A DNA stretch of 6,385 bases from Bacteroidota bacterium (GTDB taxonomy: Bacteria > Bacteroidota > Bacteroidia > M30B66). Under the pieces are notes generated by a model. The model saw only the letters and a list, made by a program, of their open reading frames with translations. It searched no databases and was not told where the DNA came from. This document shows, one piece after another, positions 1 through 6,370 of the stretch. The position numbers were made by a program, and so were the translations under genes. Location of the stretch: assembly GCA_947497195.1 (NCBI GenBank), contig CANMGM010000133.1, forward strand, positions 1-6,385, in the 5' to 3' direction. Each line of letters starts with the position of its first letter. The stretch's first letter is position 1.

Positions 1-744
1 AACCATTTGTTTTTCAAACCATACGGTTCATGGTTTGGAAAGCAACTCAGGCAATTCGACTGCCTGCATGTGCAGGATGAAGAATCGGCAAAACTGTTGA
101 ATTCTATCGGAATTACCTCAACAGAAGTGAGCGGTGATCCACGTTTCGACAGAGTTTCACAGAATGCTGCGCATGCAGAAAAATTAGAGGTCATTGAAAC
201 CTGGTTAGCAGGCAGAAAATGCGTTGTGGCTGGTAGTTTATGGGAGCCCGATGAAAACGTGTTGCTTCCATGGGATTACGAACAAGCCTTGATTATTGCG
301 CCCCACGAAATTGATGAAGCAGGCTTGAAACGTATCGAATCAAAGGCGGGAAGAAAAAGCATTCGTTATTCGAAACTGCTCCTAAATCATGATTTGAAGT
401 CTGATGTATTGATTATTGACAACATCGGAATGCTCATGCGCATTTATGCCTACGCAAACTGGACTTGGGTTGGTGGGGCATTTGGCAGCGGATTGCACAA
501 TATTCTCGAACCGGCTGCATTCGGTGTGCCGGTGTTTTTTGGTCCCGAACATGCGAAGTTTCCGGAAGCTGAGGCGCTCATTAAAGCCGGGGGCGGATTT
601 TCGATTCGGTCGAAAAACGAATTGAATGAAATAATTGTTGATCAAAAACGGATTTCTTCTGCAGGTCTTTCGGCGGCTAACTTTGTTGAATCAGGCAAAG
701 GAGCTACATCGAAAATTATTCAAACGTTGGATTCGCTATGTTGA
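1..744 (+). CDS. waaA: 3-deoxy-D-manno-octulosonic acid (Kdo) transferase, C-terminal part (5' end outside window)
   Basis: Family GT30 enzyme that transfers Kdo from CMP-Kdo onto the lipid A precursor at the cytoplasmic face of the inner membrane, the first step of LPS core assembly. The frame is open from base 1, so 247 residues are visible of a protein usually a little over 400; the N-terminal acceptor domain with the catalytic Glu is not in view. Family motifs seen are FFKPYGSWF at the edge, SGDPRFDRV (127-156), AGSLWEPDE (from about 229), IIAPHEID (292-315), VLIIDNIGML, and the CMP-Kdo-binding block VGGAFGSGLHNILEP (HNILEP at 496-513) followed by FGVPVFFGP. A TTG near position 7 is inside the gene and is not the start. 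The stop overlaps the next gene by 7 bases, so the two are probably translationally coupled. Recognition of the family is firm; whether it adds one or two Kdo residues cannot be read here. Confidence 0.95.
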   Translation, partial: NHLFFKPYGSWFGKQLRQFDCLHVQDEESAKLLNSIGITSTEVSGDPRFDRVSQNAAHAEKLEVIETWLAGRKCVVAGSLWEPDENVLLPWDYEQALIIAPHEIDEAGLKRIESKAGRKSIRYSKLLLNHDLKSDVLIIDNIGMLMRIYAYANWTWVGGAFGSGLHNILEPAAFGVPVFFGPEHAKFPEAEALIKAGGGFSIRSKNELNEIIVDQKRISSAGLSAANFVESGKGATSKIIQTLDSLC

Positions 745-1472
745 AACACATCGTTTTATTCTGCATTGCTTTCTTTCATGCCGCAGCATATGCGCAAAAT
801 AAGGTTACAACGGTTGGAATTCAGCTGAAACCAATTTTTGGAGCATCGTTATTCGGAACCGGTCCAGTTGAAATCAACGATGCGGGATTTAACTATACGA
901 TTCGTCAAAACACAGGATTTTCGGCAGGGATGATTGTCCGCAAAGGGTTCCAGAAAAACGTTTCGCTCGAATTTGGCATCAATTATTGTAGAAGGAATTT
1001 CGGCGTACGATCGCAGCTCGCCGATACAACAAGTAACTTACAGTTCACGGTAATTGGTTACGAAATACCGGTTTCAGGATTGTTCTTCGTGCGCCTTTCG
1101 GAACGTTGGTATATGAATGTTTCGGGCGGATTGTGCATCAACATGTTTCCCTCGGATGTGCAAAAAGCCAATGAGTTTCTGTTTGTTTACGCTGGTCGTC
1201 CATCGGCCTTTAATCCAAGCCTTATTGCCAATGTGGGTGCAGAGTACCGTAGCAAGAAATCGGGTTACTTCTATGTTGGTTGTTCGCTCAACCGTCCGTT
1301 TTCGCCCATTTACAAATCAGCGATAGATTATATCATTAACAATCAAGTTGTTCACAATGCATTTGCCGATTTGCGCGGTGCATATCTTACTGTAGATTTT
1401 CGCTATTTCTTCCACGAAGATCCCGAACGCAAAAAAGCCAAGCTGCCCGGCGAAAACCGGAAGAAGAAATAA
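738..1472 (+). CDS. Exported outer-membrane beta-barrel protein, function unknown
   Basis: A 244-residue protein with a clear signal peptide: short basic start (MLKH), hydrophobic core, and an AYA-Q cleavage site after residue 19, with Gln at +1 as is common in Bacteroidota. The rest alternates polar and hydrophobic residues with many Gly and aromatic residues (for example NVSLEFGINY, WYMNVSGGL, GYFYVGCSL, YLTVDFRYFF), the look of a small barrel of perhaps 8 strands, like the PorT/OmpW-sized barrels annotated as 'outer membrane beta-barrel domain'. After the last strand, which ends in FRYFF, there is a Lys/Arg-rich tail of about 20 residues (ERKKAKLPGENRKKK). The ATG overlaps the waaA stop (ATGTTGA), so this start is well placed and suggests coupling to Kdo transferase. 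No catalytic motif of a lipid A deacylase or palmitoyltransferase was recognised. Export and barrel fold are fairly sure; function is unknown. Confidence 0.8.
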   Translation: MLKHIVLFCIAFFHAAAYAQNKVTTVGIQLKPIFGASLFGTGPVEINDAGFNYTIRQNTGFSAGMIVRKGFQKNVSLEFGINYCRRNFGVRSQLADTTSNLQFTVIGYEIPVSGLFFVRLSERWYMNVSGGLCINMFPSDVQKANEFLFVYAGRPSAFNPSLIANVGAEYRSKKSGYFYVGCSLNRPFSPIYKSAIDYIINNQVVHNAFADLRGAYLTVDFRYFFHEDPERKKAKLPGENRKKK

Positions 1473-1570
1473 AGAAGAGCTAAGTTGCTGAAATATTGGA
1501 TTTTAATTTCAATTTCAGTAAAAATATCAATTTAATTGCTGCGAAGTTATCGCTGCTCAATGGCTTTTTT

Positions 1571-1580
1571 TACTTTTGCA
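1571..1580 (+). promoter_or_regulatory. -7 promoter element for tRNA-Leu (TACTTTTGCA)
   Basis: TACTTTTG is a perfect match to the Bacteroidota -7 consensus TAnnTTTG, followed by CA. It ends 8 bases before the tRNA 5' end, so transcription would start only a few bases upstream of the mature tRNA. The matching -33 element is weak: only a TTAT at 1547-1550 lies at a suitable distance. The identical 10-mer occurs in front of the lipoprotein gene on the other strand. Confidence 0.75.
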
Positions 1581-1586
1581 GCGGCC

Positions 1587-1671
1587 GCCCGGGTGGTGGA
1601 ACTGGTAGACACGCAGGACTTAAAATCCTGTGGCCATTGCGGCTGTACGGGTTCGATTCCCGTCCCGGGTA
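1587..1671 (+). tRNA. tRNA-Leu, anticodon UAA
   Basis: Class II tRNA that folds by eye. The acceptor stem GCCCGGG (1587-1593) pairs with CCCGGGT (1664-1670), with one G-T pair at the end. The anticodon stem CAGGA (1614-1618) pairs with TCCTG (1626-1630) around the loop CTTAAAA, with anticodon TAA at 1621-1623, reading UUA codons. A long variable arm (1631-1646) can form a GGCC/GGCT stem. The T arm is ACGGG (1647-1651), TTCGATT, CCCGT (1659-1663). The discriminator is A1671, the leucine identity base. The following bases are CAA, so the CCA end is not encoded and must be added by tRNA nucleotidyltransferase. The gene stands alone between its own promoter and terminator. Confidence 0.97.
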
Positions 1672-1672
1672 C

Positions 1673-1717
1673 AAAAAGGCTGTCGCATTTTCAGAATGAG
1701 GCAGTCTTTTTTGTTTT
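1673..1717 (+). terminator. Intrinsic terminator after tRNA-Leu
   Basis: A 12-position stem, 1678-1689 (GGCTGTCGCATT) against 1695-1706 (AATGAGGCAGTC), has one G-A mismatch and two G-T pairs around a 5-base loop TTCAG. T6 (1707-1712), G and T4 follow. The five A bases before the stem pair with the T tract, so it may also act on the opposite strand. It begins two bases after the tRNA discriminator and should cut the tRNA transcript from era. Confidence 0.88.
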
Positions 1718-1749
1718 ATACAAGCGATTAATAAAGAATTCACGAGGCC

Positions 1750-1785
1750 TATGCCGAACGAGAAATTATTATTTGATTCGGCATA
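1750..1785. repeat. 9-bp perfect inverted repeat upstream of era
   Basis: TATGCCGAA (1750-1758) and TTCGGCATA (1777-1785) are exact reverse complements separated by 18 A/T-rich bases. There is no T tract after it, so it does not look like a terminator. The candidate -33 element of the era promoter (TTTG, 1772-1775) lies in the spacer next to the right arm, so an operator role is possible. A processing hairpin is an alternative. Confidence 0.55.
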
Positions 1786-1805
1786 AATTACGCTTCACAA
1801 TTTTG
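1772..1805 (+). promoter_or_regulatory. Probable promoter of the era-der operon
   Basis: TTTG at 1772-1775 (-33 element), 22 bases of spacer, and CAATTTTG at 1798-1805, which differs from TAnnTTTG only in the first base. Transcription would start near 1810, giving a leader of roughly 18 bases before the era ATG. This also argues against the upstream in-frame TTG at 1810 as the start. The tRNA terminator upstream makes a separate promoter here necessary. Confidence 0.55.
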
Positions 1806-1827
1806 CAAATTGCAACATTCAAATATC

Positions 1828-2712
1828 ATGGCATTCAAATCTGGCTTTGTAAACATTATCGGTAAACCAAACGCCGGAAAATCGACCTTGATGAACGCTT
1901 TGATTGGTGAGCGTTTATCCATTACCACCCCCAAGGCGCAAACCACACGGCATCGCATCGTTGGTATTCTCAACATTCCCGAAGAAGCGCAAATCGTTTT
2001 TTCAGACACGCCGGGCATCATTAAAAATCCGGCGTATAAGCTGCAGGAATCCATGAATGCCTTTATCGAAGGCTCGTTCGAAGATGCCGATGTATTTCTC
2101 TACGTAAGTGAAATAAAAGATCTGCCCAGGCTCGAAGATGTTCCCGAAAAAGTTCTGCAATCGGAGACTCCGTTCGTTTTAGCACTCAATAAAATTGAGC
2201 AATCGAATCAGCAGGAACTCGAGCAAAAAGTTGAAGCATGGAAAACACTTGTTCCGAGGGCGATTATCGTTCCCGTAAGCGCCGAACAGAAGTTTAACCT
2301 CGAGCAGTTGATTAAGCAAATCCTTTATTTTCTACCCGAAAGCCGGCCTTACTTCGACCTTGATGCGCTTACCGATCGTAACGAGCGCTTCTTTGTAACC
2401 GAAATTATCCGCGAGAAAATCCTGTTGAATTACCAAAAGGAGATTCCATATGCCACTGAGGTTGTGGTCGAAGATTTCAAAGAAGAAAGCCAGATCAATA
2501 AAATTCGCGCAACGATTTACGTGATGCGTGAATCACAAAAAGGAATCATTATAGGTCACATGGGCTCTACCATAAAAAAAGTTTCGACCGAAGCCCGAAT
2601 CGACATGGAACGCTTTCTGGGCAAGAAGGTTTACCTCGAATTGCAGGTAAAAGTGAGTAAAGATTGGCGCGATAATGAAAAGCAACTGAAAAGGTTCGGA
2701 TATTTGCACTAA
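1828..2712 (+). CDS. era: GTPase Era, 16S rRNA-binding 30S assembly factor
   Basis: A 294-residue protein, the normal Era length. Era binds the 3' end of 16S rRNA, helps 30S subunit maturation and couples it to growth. The N-terminal GTPase domain shows G1 GKPNAGKST (12-20), the switch I region PKAQTTRHR (35-43), G3 DTPG (60-63), G4 NKIE (121-124) and G5 SAE (151-153). The C-terminal KH domain has GIIIGHMGSTIKK and ends in the Era-typical DWRDNEKQLKRFGY. The last residue of G4 is Glu where the family has Asp (NKxD); the codon is GAG. The ATG at 1828 is preferred to the in-frame TTG at 1810 because family proteins start just before the G1 strand and the TTG lies at the predicted transcription start. 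No Shine-Dalgarno is seen; the leader is A-rich. der starts 2 bases after the stop. Confidence 0.97.
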   Translation: MAFKSGFVNIIGKPNAGKSTLMNALIGERLSITTPKAQTTRHRIVGILNIPEEAQIVFSDTPGIIKNPAYKLQESMNAFIEGSFEDADVFLYVSEIKDLPRLEDVPEKVLQSETPFVLALNKIEQSNQQELEQKVEAWKTLVPRAIIVPVSAEQKFNLEQLIKQILYFLPESRPYFDLDALTDRNERFFVTEIIREKILLNYQKEIPYATEVVVEDFKEESQINKIRATIYVMRESQKGIIIGHMGSTIKKVSTEARIDMERFLGKKVYLELQVKVSKDWRDNEKQLKRFGYLH

Positions 2713-2714
2713 TC

Positions 2715-4022
2715 ATGGGACGTATCGTAGCAATAATTGGCCGGCCGAATGTTGGCAAATCCACCTTATTTAACCGCATCACCGAAACGCGGGATGCCAT
2801 TGTAGATGAGGTAGCCGGCGTAACGCGCGATCGCCACTATGGTAAAGGCGAGTGGTGCGGGAAGGAATTTACACTCATCGACACCGGCGGATTTTCGTTT
2901 GGGTCGGATGATGTATTTGAGGATGAAATCCGCAACCAGGTTACCATTGCCATGGAAGAGGCCGATATTCTGCTCTTCGTGGTGGATGTTACCATGGGAA
3001 TTACCGACCTCGATGAAGCGGTTGCCGATCTGGCACGCAGGGCGCGTAAACCGGTATTCCTGGTTGTAAACAAGGTCGATAACAACGAACGCATTCACGA
3101 AGCAGCCGTGTTTTACGGATTAGGCCTTGGTGAGCTGTATTGCATCTCATCAATTAATGGGTCTGGCACCGGCGAATTGCTCGATGACCTTACGAAACTC
3201 ATCCCCGATGAAGTTGAACAAGCCGACGACGAAGGCATTCCTAAAATAGCTGTTGTAGGTCGACCGAATGTTGGGAAATCGTCGTTTGTGAATGCCTTAC
3301 TCGGCAAGGAGCGCAACATTGTAACGCCCATTGCAGGCACCACACGCGATACGATTCACACACGCTACCAAGCATTTGGCCACGATTTTTACTTGGTCGA
3401 TACCGCCGGGCTGCGTAAAAAAGGAAAAGTGCACGACGACATCGAGTTTTATTCGGTGATGCGTACCGTAAAGGCTATCGAGAACTGCGATATCTGCATC
3501 TTAATGCTTGATGCCAAAGATGGAATTGAATCGCAGGACATCAACATCCTGTGGCTTGCGCTAAAGAACCATCGCGGTGTTGTAATTGTGGTAAATAAAT
3601 GGGATACGGTGGAGAAGGATACCCATTCAACGAAGAAGTTCACCGAACACATTCTAGATAAGATTGCACCATTTAAGGATGTGCCTATCATTTTTACATC
3701 GGTAACCGAAAAGCAACGCCTGTTAAAAGCAATCGAAACGGCTATGATGGTTTACGAGAACCGTAAACGAACCATTCAAACGCGGCACCTGAACGATGTC
3801 TTGTTACCGATTATTTTAGACAATCCTCCTCCGGCAACGAAAGGAAAATACCTGAAGGTAAAATACATCACGCAACTCAAACTGGGCTATCCTTCATTTG
3901 TATTCTTCTGCAATTTGCCACAATACTTCAAAGATCCGTATCGTCGCTTTCTGGAAAACCAGCTACGCAAGCATTTCAACTTTCATGGTGTACCGCTGGC
4001 CATTTATTTCAGGCAGAAATAA
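2715..4022 (+). CDS. der: GTPase Der (EngA), tandem-GTPase 50S assembly factor
   Basis: A 435-residue protein, full length for Der, which acts in late 50S subunit assembly. First GTPase domain: G1 GRPNVGKST (9-17), G3 DTGG (56-59), G4 NKVD (119-122), and a G5-like SSINGSGTG at about 145-153. An acidic linker (about 165-173) leads to the second domain: G1 GRPNVGKSS (182-190), G2 around GTTRDT (208-213), G3 DTAGLRKK (229-236), G4 NKWD (294-297). The last third is the KH-like domain with the typical NPPP and KYITQ segments. The usual SA of the second G5 loop reads SVTEKQ (328-333), a mild departure. The gene starts 2 bases after the era stop (TAATCATG), so co-transcription and coupled translation of the 30S and 50S assembly GTPases are likely. 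It converges with ftcD 30 bases downstream. Confidence 0.98.
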   Translation: MGRIVAIIGRPNVGKSTLFNRITETRDAIVDEVAGVTRDRHYGKGEWCGKEFTLIDTGGFSFGSDDVFEDEIRNQVTIAMEEADILLFVVDVTMGITDLDEAVADLARRARKPVFLVVNKVDNNERIHEAAVFYGLGLGELYCISSINGSGTGELLDDLTKLIPDEVEQADDEGIPKIAVVGRPNVGKSSFVNALLGKERNIVTPIAGTTRDTIHTRYQAFGHDFYLVDTAGLRKKGKVHDDIEFYSVMRTVKAIENCDICILMLDAKDGIESQDINILWLALKNHRGVVIVVNKWDTVEKDTHSTKKFTEHILDKIAPFKDVPIIFTSVTEKQRLLKAIETAMMVYENRKRTIQTRHLNDVLLPIILDNPPPATKGKYLKVKYITQLKLGYPSFVFFCNLPQYFKDPYRRFLENQLRKHFNFHGVPLAIYFRQK

Positions 4023-4052
4023 AGCTAAACAGCGAGAATTTTTCCATTTAAC

Positions 4053-5741
4053 TTAAATCCCGATTACTCGATTCACCTGCTCTAATACAGCAGCCTCGCG
4101 TTCGTTCGTTTTTTGAACCAGCAATGCTGCATCAGTCAGCACGCGCGCTACGTAATCTTTATCGTCGTAACCCGAGCAGTTGATTTTTACATTGAGCCAG
4201 GCGCCCATCACCGCCGCGCGCGCACACAAGGCGCCAACACCGGCATCCGACACCGAATTCGGATTGCCTTTCTGCGCCATCGGCTCGATTACATCAAAAC
4301 TCTCATAAGCCAATTGCATTACGCGCAAGGGCGTTTCGATGGCGTGTAAAGTTGCTGCCTGAATGGCTTTTTTCCGAGCTTCTTTTTCTTCGGTACTGCC
4401 ATTGGGCAAGCCAAATGCATCCATGATGCGGTTAAAGGCCCGCGTGTCTTCATCGACTAGATACAACAATTCCTTTTCGAGCTTCACAGCCGCTTCGGCA
4501 ACATCCGAAAACTCTTTCCAACGCGCATCCCAGCCGCGTTTGTGCGAACTTAAATTCGCCACCATTCCGCCCAATGCAACTCCAAGAGAACCCACATAAG
4601 CCGCAATTGAACCTCCGCCCGGCGCCGGAGATTCGGAATGCGTTTCTTCCATAAAGGCCTTCAGGCTCATGCTCACCAATTTCTCCTGACCGGCATCGCG
4701 CAGCAGGTATTCGATGATGCGCTTTTCGGGTTCAAACGGCCCCAACTCATCGAGCCCCATCGACTTCACGGCAATTTTAATGAGTTCGGCTTCTGAAACA
4801 CCGGTTGAACGCTGCTGCTTTTCGAGAAAATAGCGTCCGGCATCGAGCATGCACTGCAACGGGATAAGTCCCACCAACTCCGATCCTGTTACGCGAATTC
4901 CGCGTGCATCAGCTTTTTTACACACTTCATCAAAGGCAATATGCACGGGCGTAACCCTAATATTGGTGAGGTTCATCGAAATTTGCGCTACACCATATTC
5001 CTCGATAAACCAGCCGATGGCTTTCACCGCCTTTAATGAGCCAGGAATATGCACCGGATTTCCATCGGTATCTTTTACAATTTTACCTGTAACCGGATCT
5101 CCATCGCGCATAACCCGTCCGCGCTCGCGCACATCAAATGCAATCGAATTGGCACGACGCACCGAGGTGGTATTTAAATTCACGTTATAGGCAATGAGGA
5201 AATCGCGCGCACCAATAACGGTTGCTCCGGCTTTGGCATTCATCTCTACAGGACCAAAATCGGGTTTCCATTCGGGAAGGTGAATTTTCTTGAAGAACCC
5301 TTCGTACTCGCCTGCGCGGATTTCGCTCAGGTTGGTGCGACCGGGAACAAGCGCAGCAGATTCATATAAATACACCGGAATACGAAGCTCCTCTCCTACT
5401 CTTTTTGCGAGTTTTCGTGCATATTCGGCCGTTTCTTCCATCGAAATTCCTGCAACAGGAATTAGCGGACACACATCGGTAGCGCCCATGCGCGGATGTT
5501 CGCCCTTGTGTTTACTCATATCGATGAGCTCGGATGCTTTCCGAATGGCCCGGTAAGCCGCCTCGATAACCGGTTCGGGGCTTCCGACAAAAGTTACAAC
5601 GGTGCGGTTTGTTGCTTTTCCCGGATCAACATTAAGCAATCGAACACCTTCGATGCATTCGATTTCATCGGTTATTTGCTTGATGATTGCGAGGTTTACC
5701 CCTTCCGAAAAATTGGGGACACATTCGATGAGTTGTTGCAT
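4053..5741 (-). CDS. ftcD: Bifunctional glutamate formimidoyltransferase / formimidoyltetrahydrofolate cyclodeaminase
   Basis: A 562-residue cytosolic enzyme for the end of histidine degradation. It moves the formimino group from N-formimino-glutamate to tetrahydrofolate, releasing glutamate, then deaminates it to 5,10-methenyl-tetrahydrofolate and ammonia. The transferase half opens with ECVPNFSEG (6-14) and carries GEHPRMGATDVCP (80-92); His82 matches the catalytic His of the mammalian enzyme. It continues through the second transferase subdomain (about 180-330, SVRRANSIAFDVRERGR). The cyclodeaminase half starts near 355, with PAPGGGS (372-378), an acidic VDEDTRAFN (429-437) and KGNPNSVSD (491-499). 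Both halves look intact, so this is the fused, animal-like form. The ATG directly precedes the conserved N-terminus; no Shine-Dalgarno is seen. No other hut gene is in view. The strong terminator just upstream leaves only 17 bases before the start, so its promoter must overlap that hairpin or transcription arrives by read-through. Confidence 0.97.
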   Translation of the reverse strand: MQQLIECVPNFSEGVNLAIIKQITDEIECIEGVRLLNVDPGKATNRTVVTFVGSPEPVIEAAYRAIRKASELIDMSKHKGEHPRMGATDVCPLIPVAGISMEETAEYARKLAKRVGEELRIPVYLYESAALVPGRTNLSEIRAGEYEGFFKKIHLPEWKPDFGPVEMNAKAGATVIGARDFLIAYNVNLNTTSVRRANSIAFDVRERGRVMRDGDPVTGKIVKDTDGNPVHIPGSLKAVKAIGWFIEEYGVAQISMNLTNIRVTPVHIAFDEVCKKADARGIRVTGSELVGLIPLQCMLDAGRYFLEKQQRSTGVSEAELIKIAVKSMGLDELGPFEPEKRIIEYLLRDAGQEKLVSMSLKAFMEETHSESPAPGGGSIAAYVGSLGVALGGMVANLSSHKRGWDARWKEFSDVAEAAVKLEKELLYLVDEDTRAFNRIMDAFGLPNGSTEEKEARKKAIQAATLHAIETPLRVMQLAYESFDVIEPMAQKGNPNSVSDAGVGALCARAAVMGAWLNVKINCSGYDDKDYVARVLTDAALLVQKTNEREAAVLEQVNRVIGI

Positions 5742-5758
5742 GGATCTTGGTTTTACAT

Positions 5759-5795
5759 AAAAAAAGCTGCTAAATATAAATACTTAGCAGCTTTT
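5759..5795 (-). terminator. Intrinsic terminator of the lipoprotein gene
   Basis: A perfect 12-bp stem, 5762-5773 (AAAAGCTGCTAA) with 5784-5795 (TTAGCAGCTTTT), around a 10-base loop. Read on the minus strand it is followed by a T7 run (5765-5759). It lies 18 bases past the lipoprotein stop. The T4 at the other end could give some termination on the plus strand too. Confidence 0.85.
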
Positions 5796-5813
5796 AGATG
5801 AATCTTAAATCAA

Positions 5814-6356
5814 TTAATCGGCTTTTTCAAAAGTCCACGTGGTAGATGATTTGCTCGTTGAAGTCTGTCCATCAACAGTCTGCGACTCCTCGTTATTTAT
5901 ATTAAGAATCAATTCCTTAGAAGACAATCCTTGTACATTAAAAATAACTTCATCAAGGCCACCAAGGTATAAACCGGTTTTGTCGGAGGTGTTATTGGTC
6001 CAGAACCAAATCTCTTTTGTAGTAGTTATCTCCCCATCTTCGGTTTCGGTACTTGTCATTTCCCCGCCTTTTAAAATTTCCATTTCCAAGGCGTAGGAAT
6101 AAGAATCGACATCACCTGAACTATATGTAACAGAGTAAACAGTTCCATTGAAGTTCGAAGTAGTTGTATACGTAGTACCTGCAAAAGTGTTGGTACTGGT
6201 TCCTTCGGCTTTTACTAATTTCCATTTAGCGGTAACACGAGCGTCCCTTGATTTTAAAGAGATGAACGGATCATCGTCTCCTTTTTTACATCCGGTAAGA
6301 ACAACCCCGGAGAATACTAATAATGCTAATGCAAACAGTGAAATCGCTTTTTTCAT
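5814..6356 (-). CDS. Small secreted lipoprotein, lipocalin-like, function unknown
   Basis: A 180-residue protein starting at the ATG at 6356. It has a textbook lipoprotein signal: MKK, a hydrophobic stretch, and lipobox LTGC with Cys23 as the lipidated residue. CKKGDDDP follows; an acidic run right after the Cys resembles the lipoprotein export signal that sends Bacteroidota lipoproteins to the cell surface. The mature part begins with SLKSRDARVTAKWKL, resembling small lipoproteins of this phylum annotated as lipocalin-like; it is rich in Thr, Ser and Tyr with alternating beta-strand pattern and ends in TTWTFEKAD. An in-frame TTG six codons upstream (6374) lies inside the promoter -7 element, so it is rejected as start. 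The gene is visibly more A+T-rich than its neighbours. Lipoprotein status is firm, the lipocalin-like fold is a tentative assignment, and the ligand is unknown. Confidence 0.85.
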   Translation of the reverse strand: MKKAISLFALALLVFSGVVLTGCKKGDDDPFISLKSRDARVTAKWKLVKAEGTSTNTFAGTTYTTTSNFNGTVYSVTYSSGDVDSYSYALEMEILKGGEMTSTETEDGEITTTKEIWFWTNNTSDKTGLYLGGLDEVIFNVQGLSSKELILNINNEESQTVDGQTSTSKSSTTWTFEKAD

Positions 6357-6370
6357 AGTAGTTTTTTTTT

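Noticed and set aside
1488..1518. Inverted repeat CTGAAAT/ATTTCAG downstream of the beta-barrel gene as its terminator
   Set aside because: The arms are short and A/T-rich with a 17-base spacer, and no T tract follows, so it is too weak to call.
1650..1671. tRNA-Leu 3' end as an attachment site of an integrated element
   Set aside because: No integrase, no second copy of the tRNA 3' end and only core genes on both sides in the window.
1810..1827. Upstream TTG as the start of era
   Set aside because: It lies at the predicted transcription start and adds residues not found in the family; the ATG at 1828 fits the conserved N-terminus.
1496..1865. Small open frames crossing the tRNA-Leu gene
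   Set aside because: They run through the tRNA, its terminator and the start of era, begin without a leader signal and encode no recognisable protein.
4849..5556. Plus-strand open frames opposite ftcD
   Set aside because: They are shadows of the well-conserved ftcD coding strand and have low-complexity products without domains.
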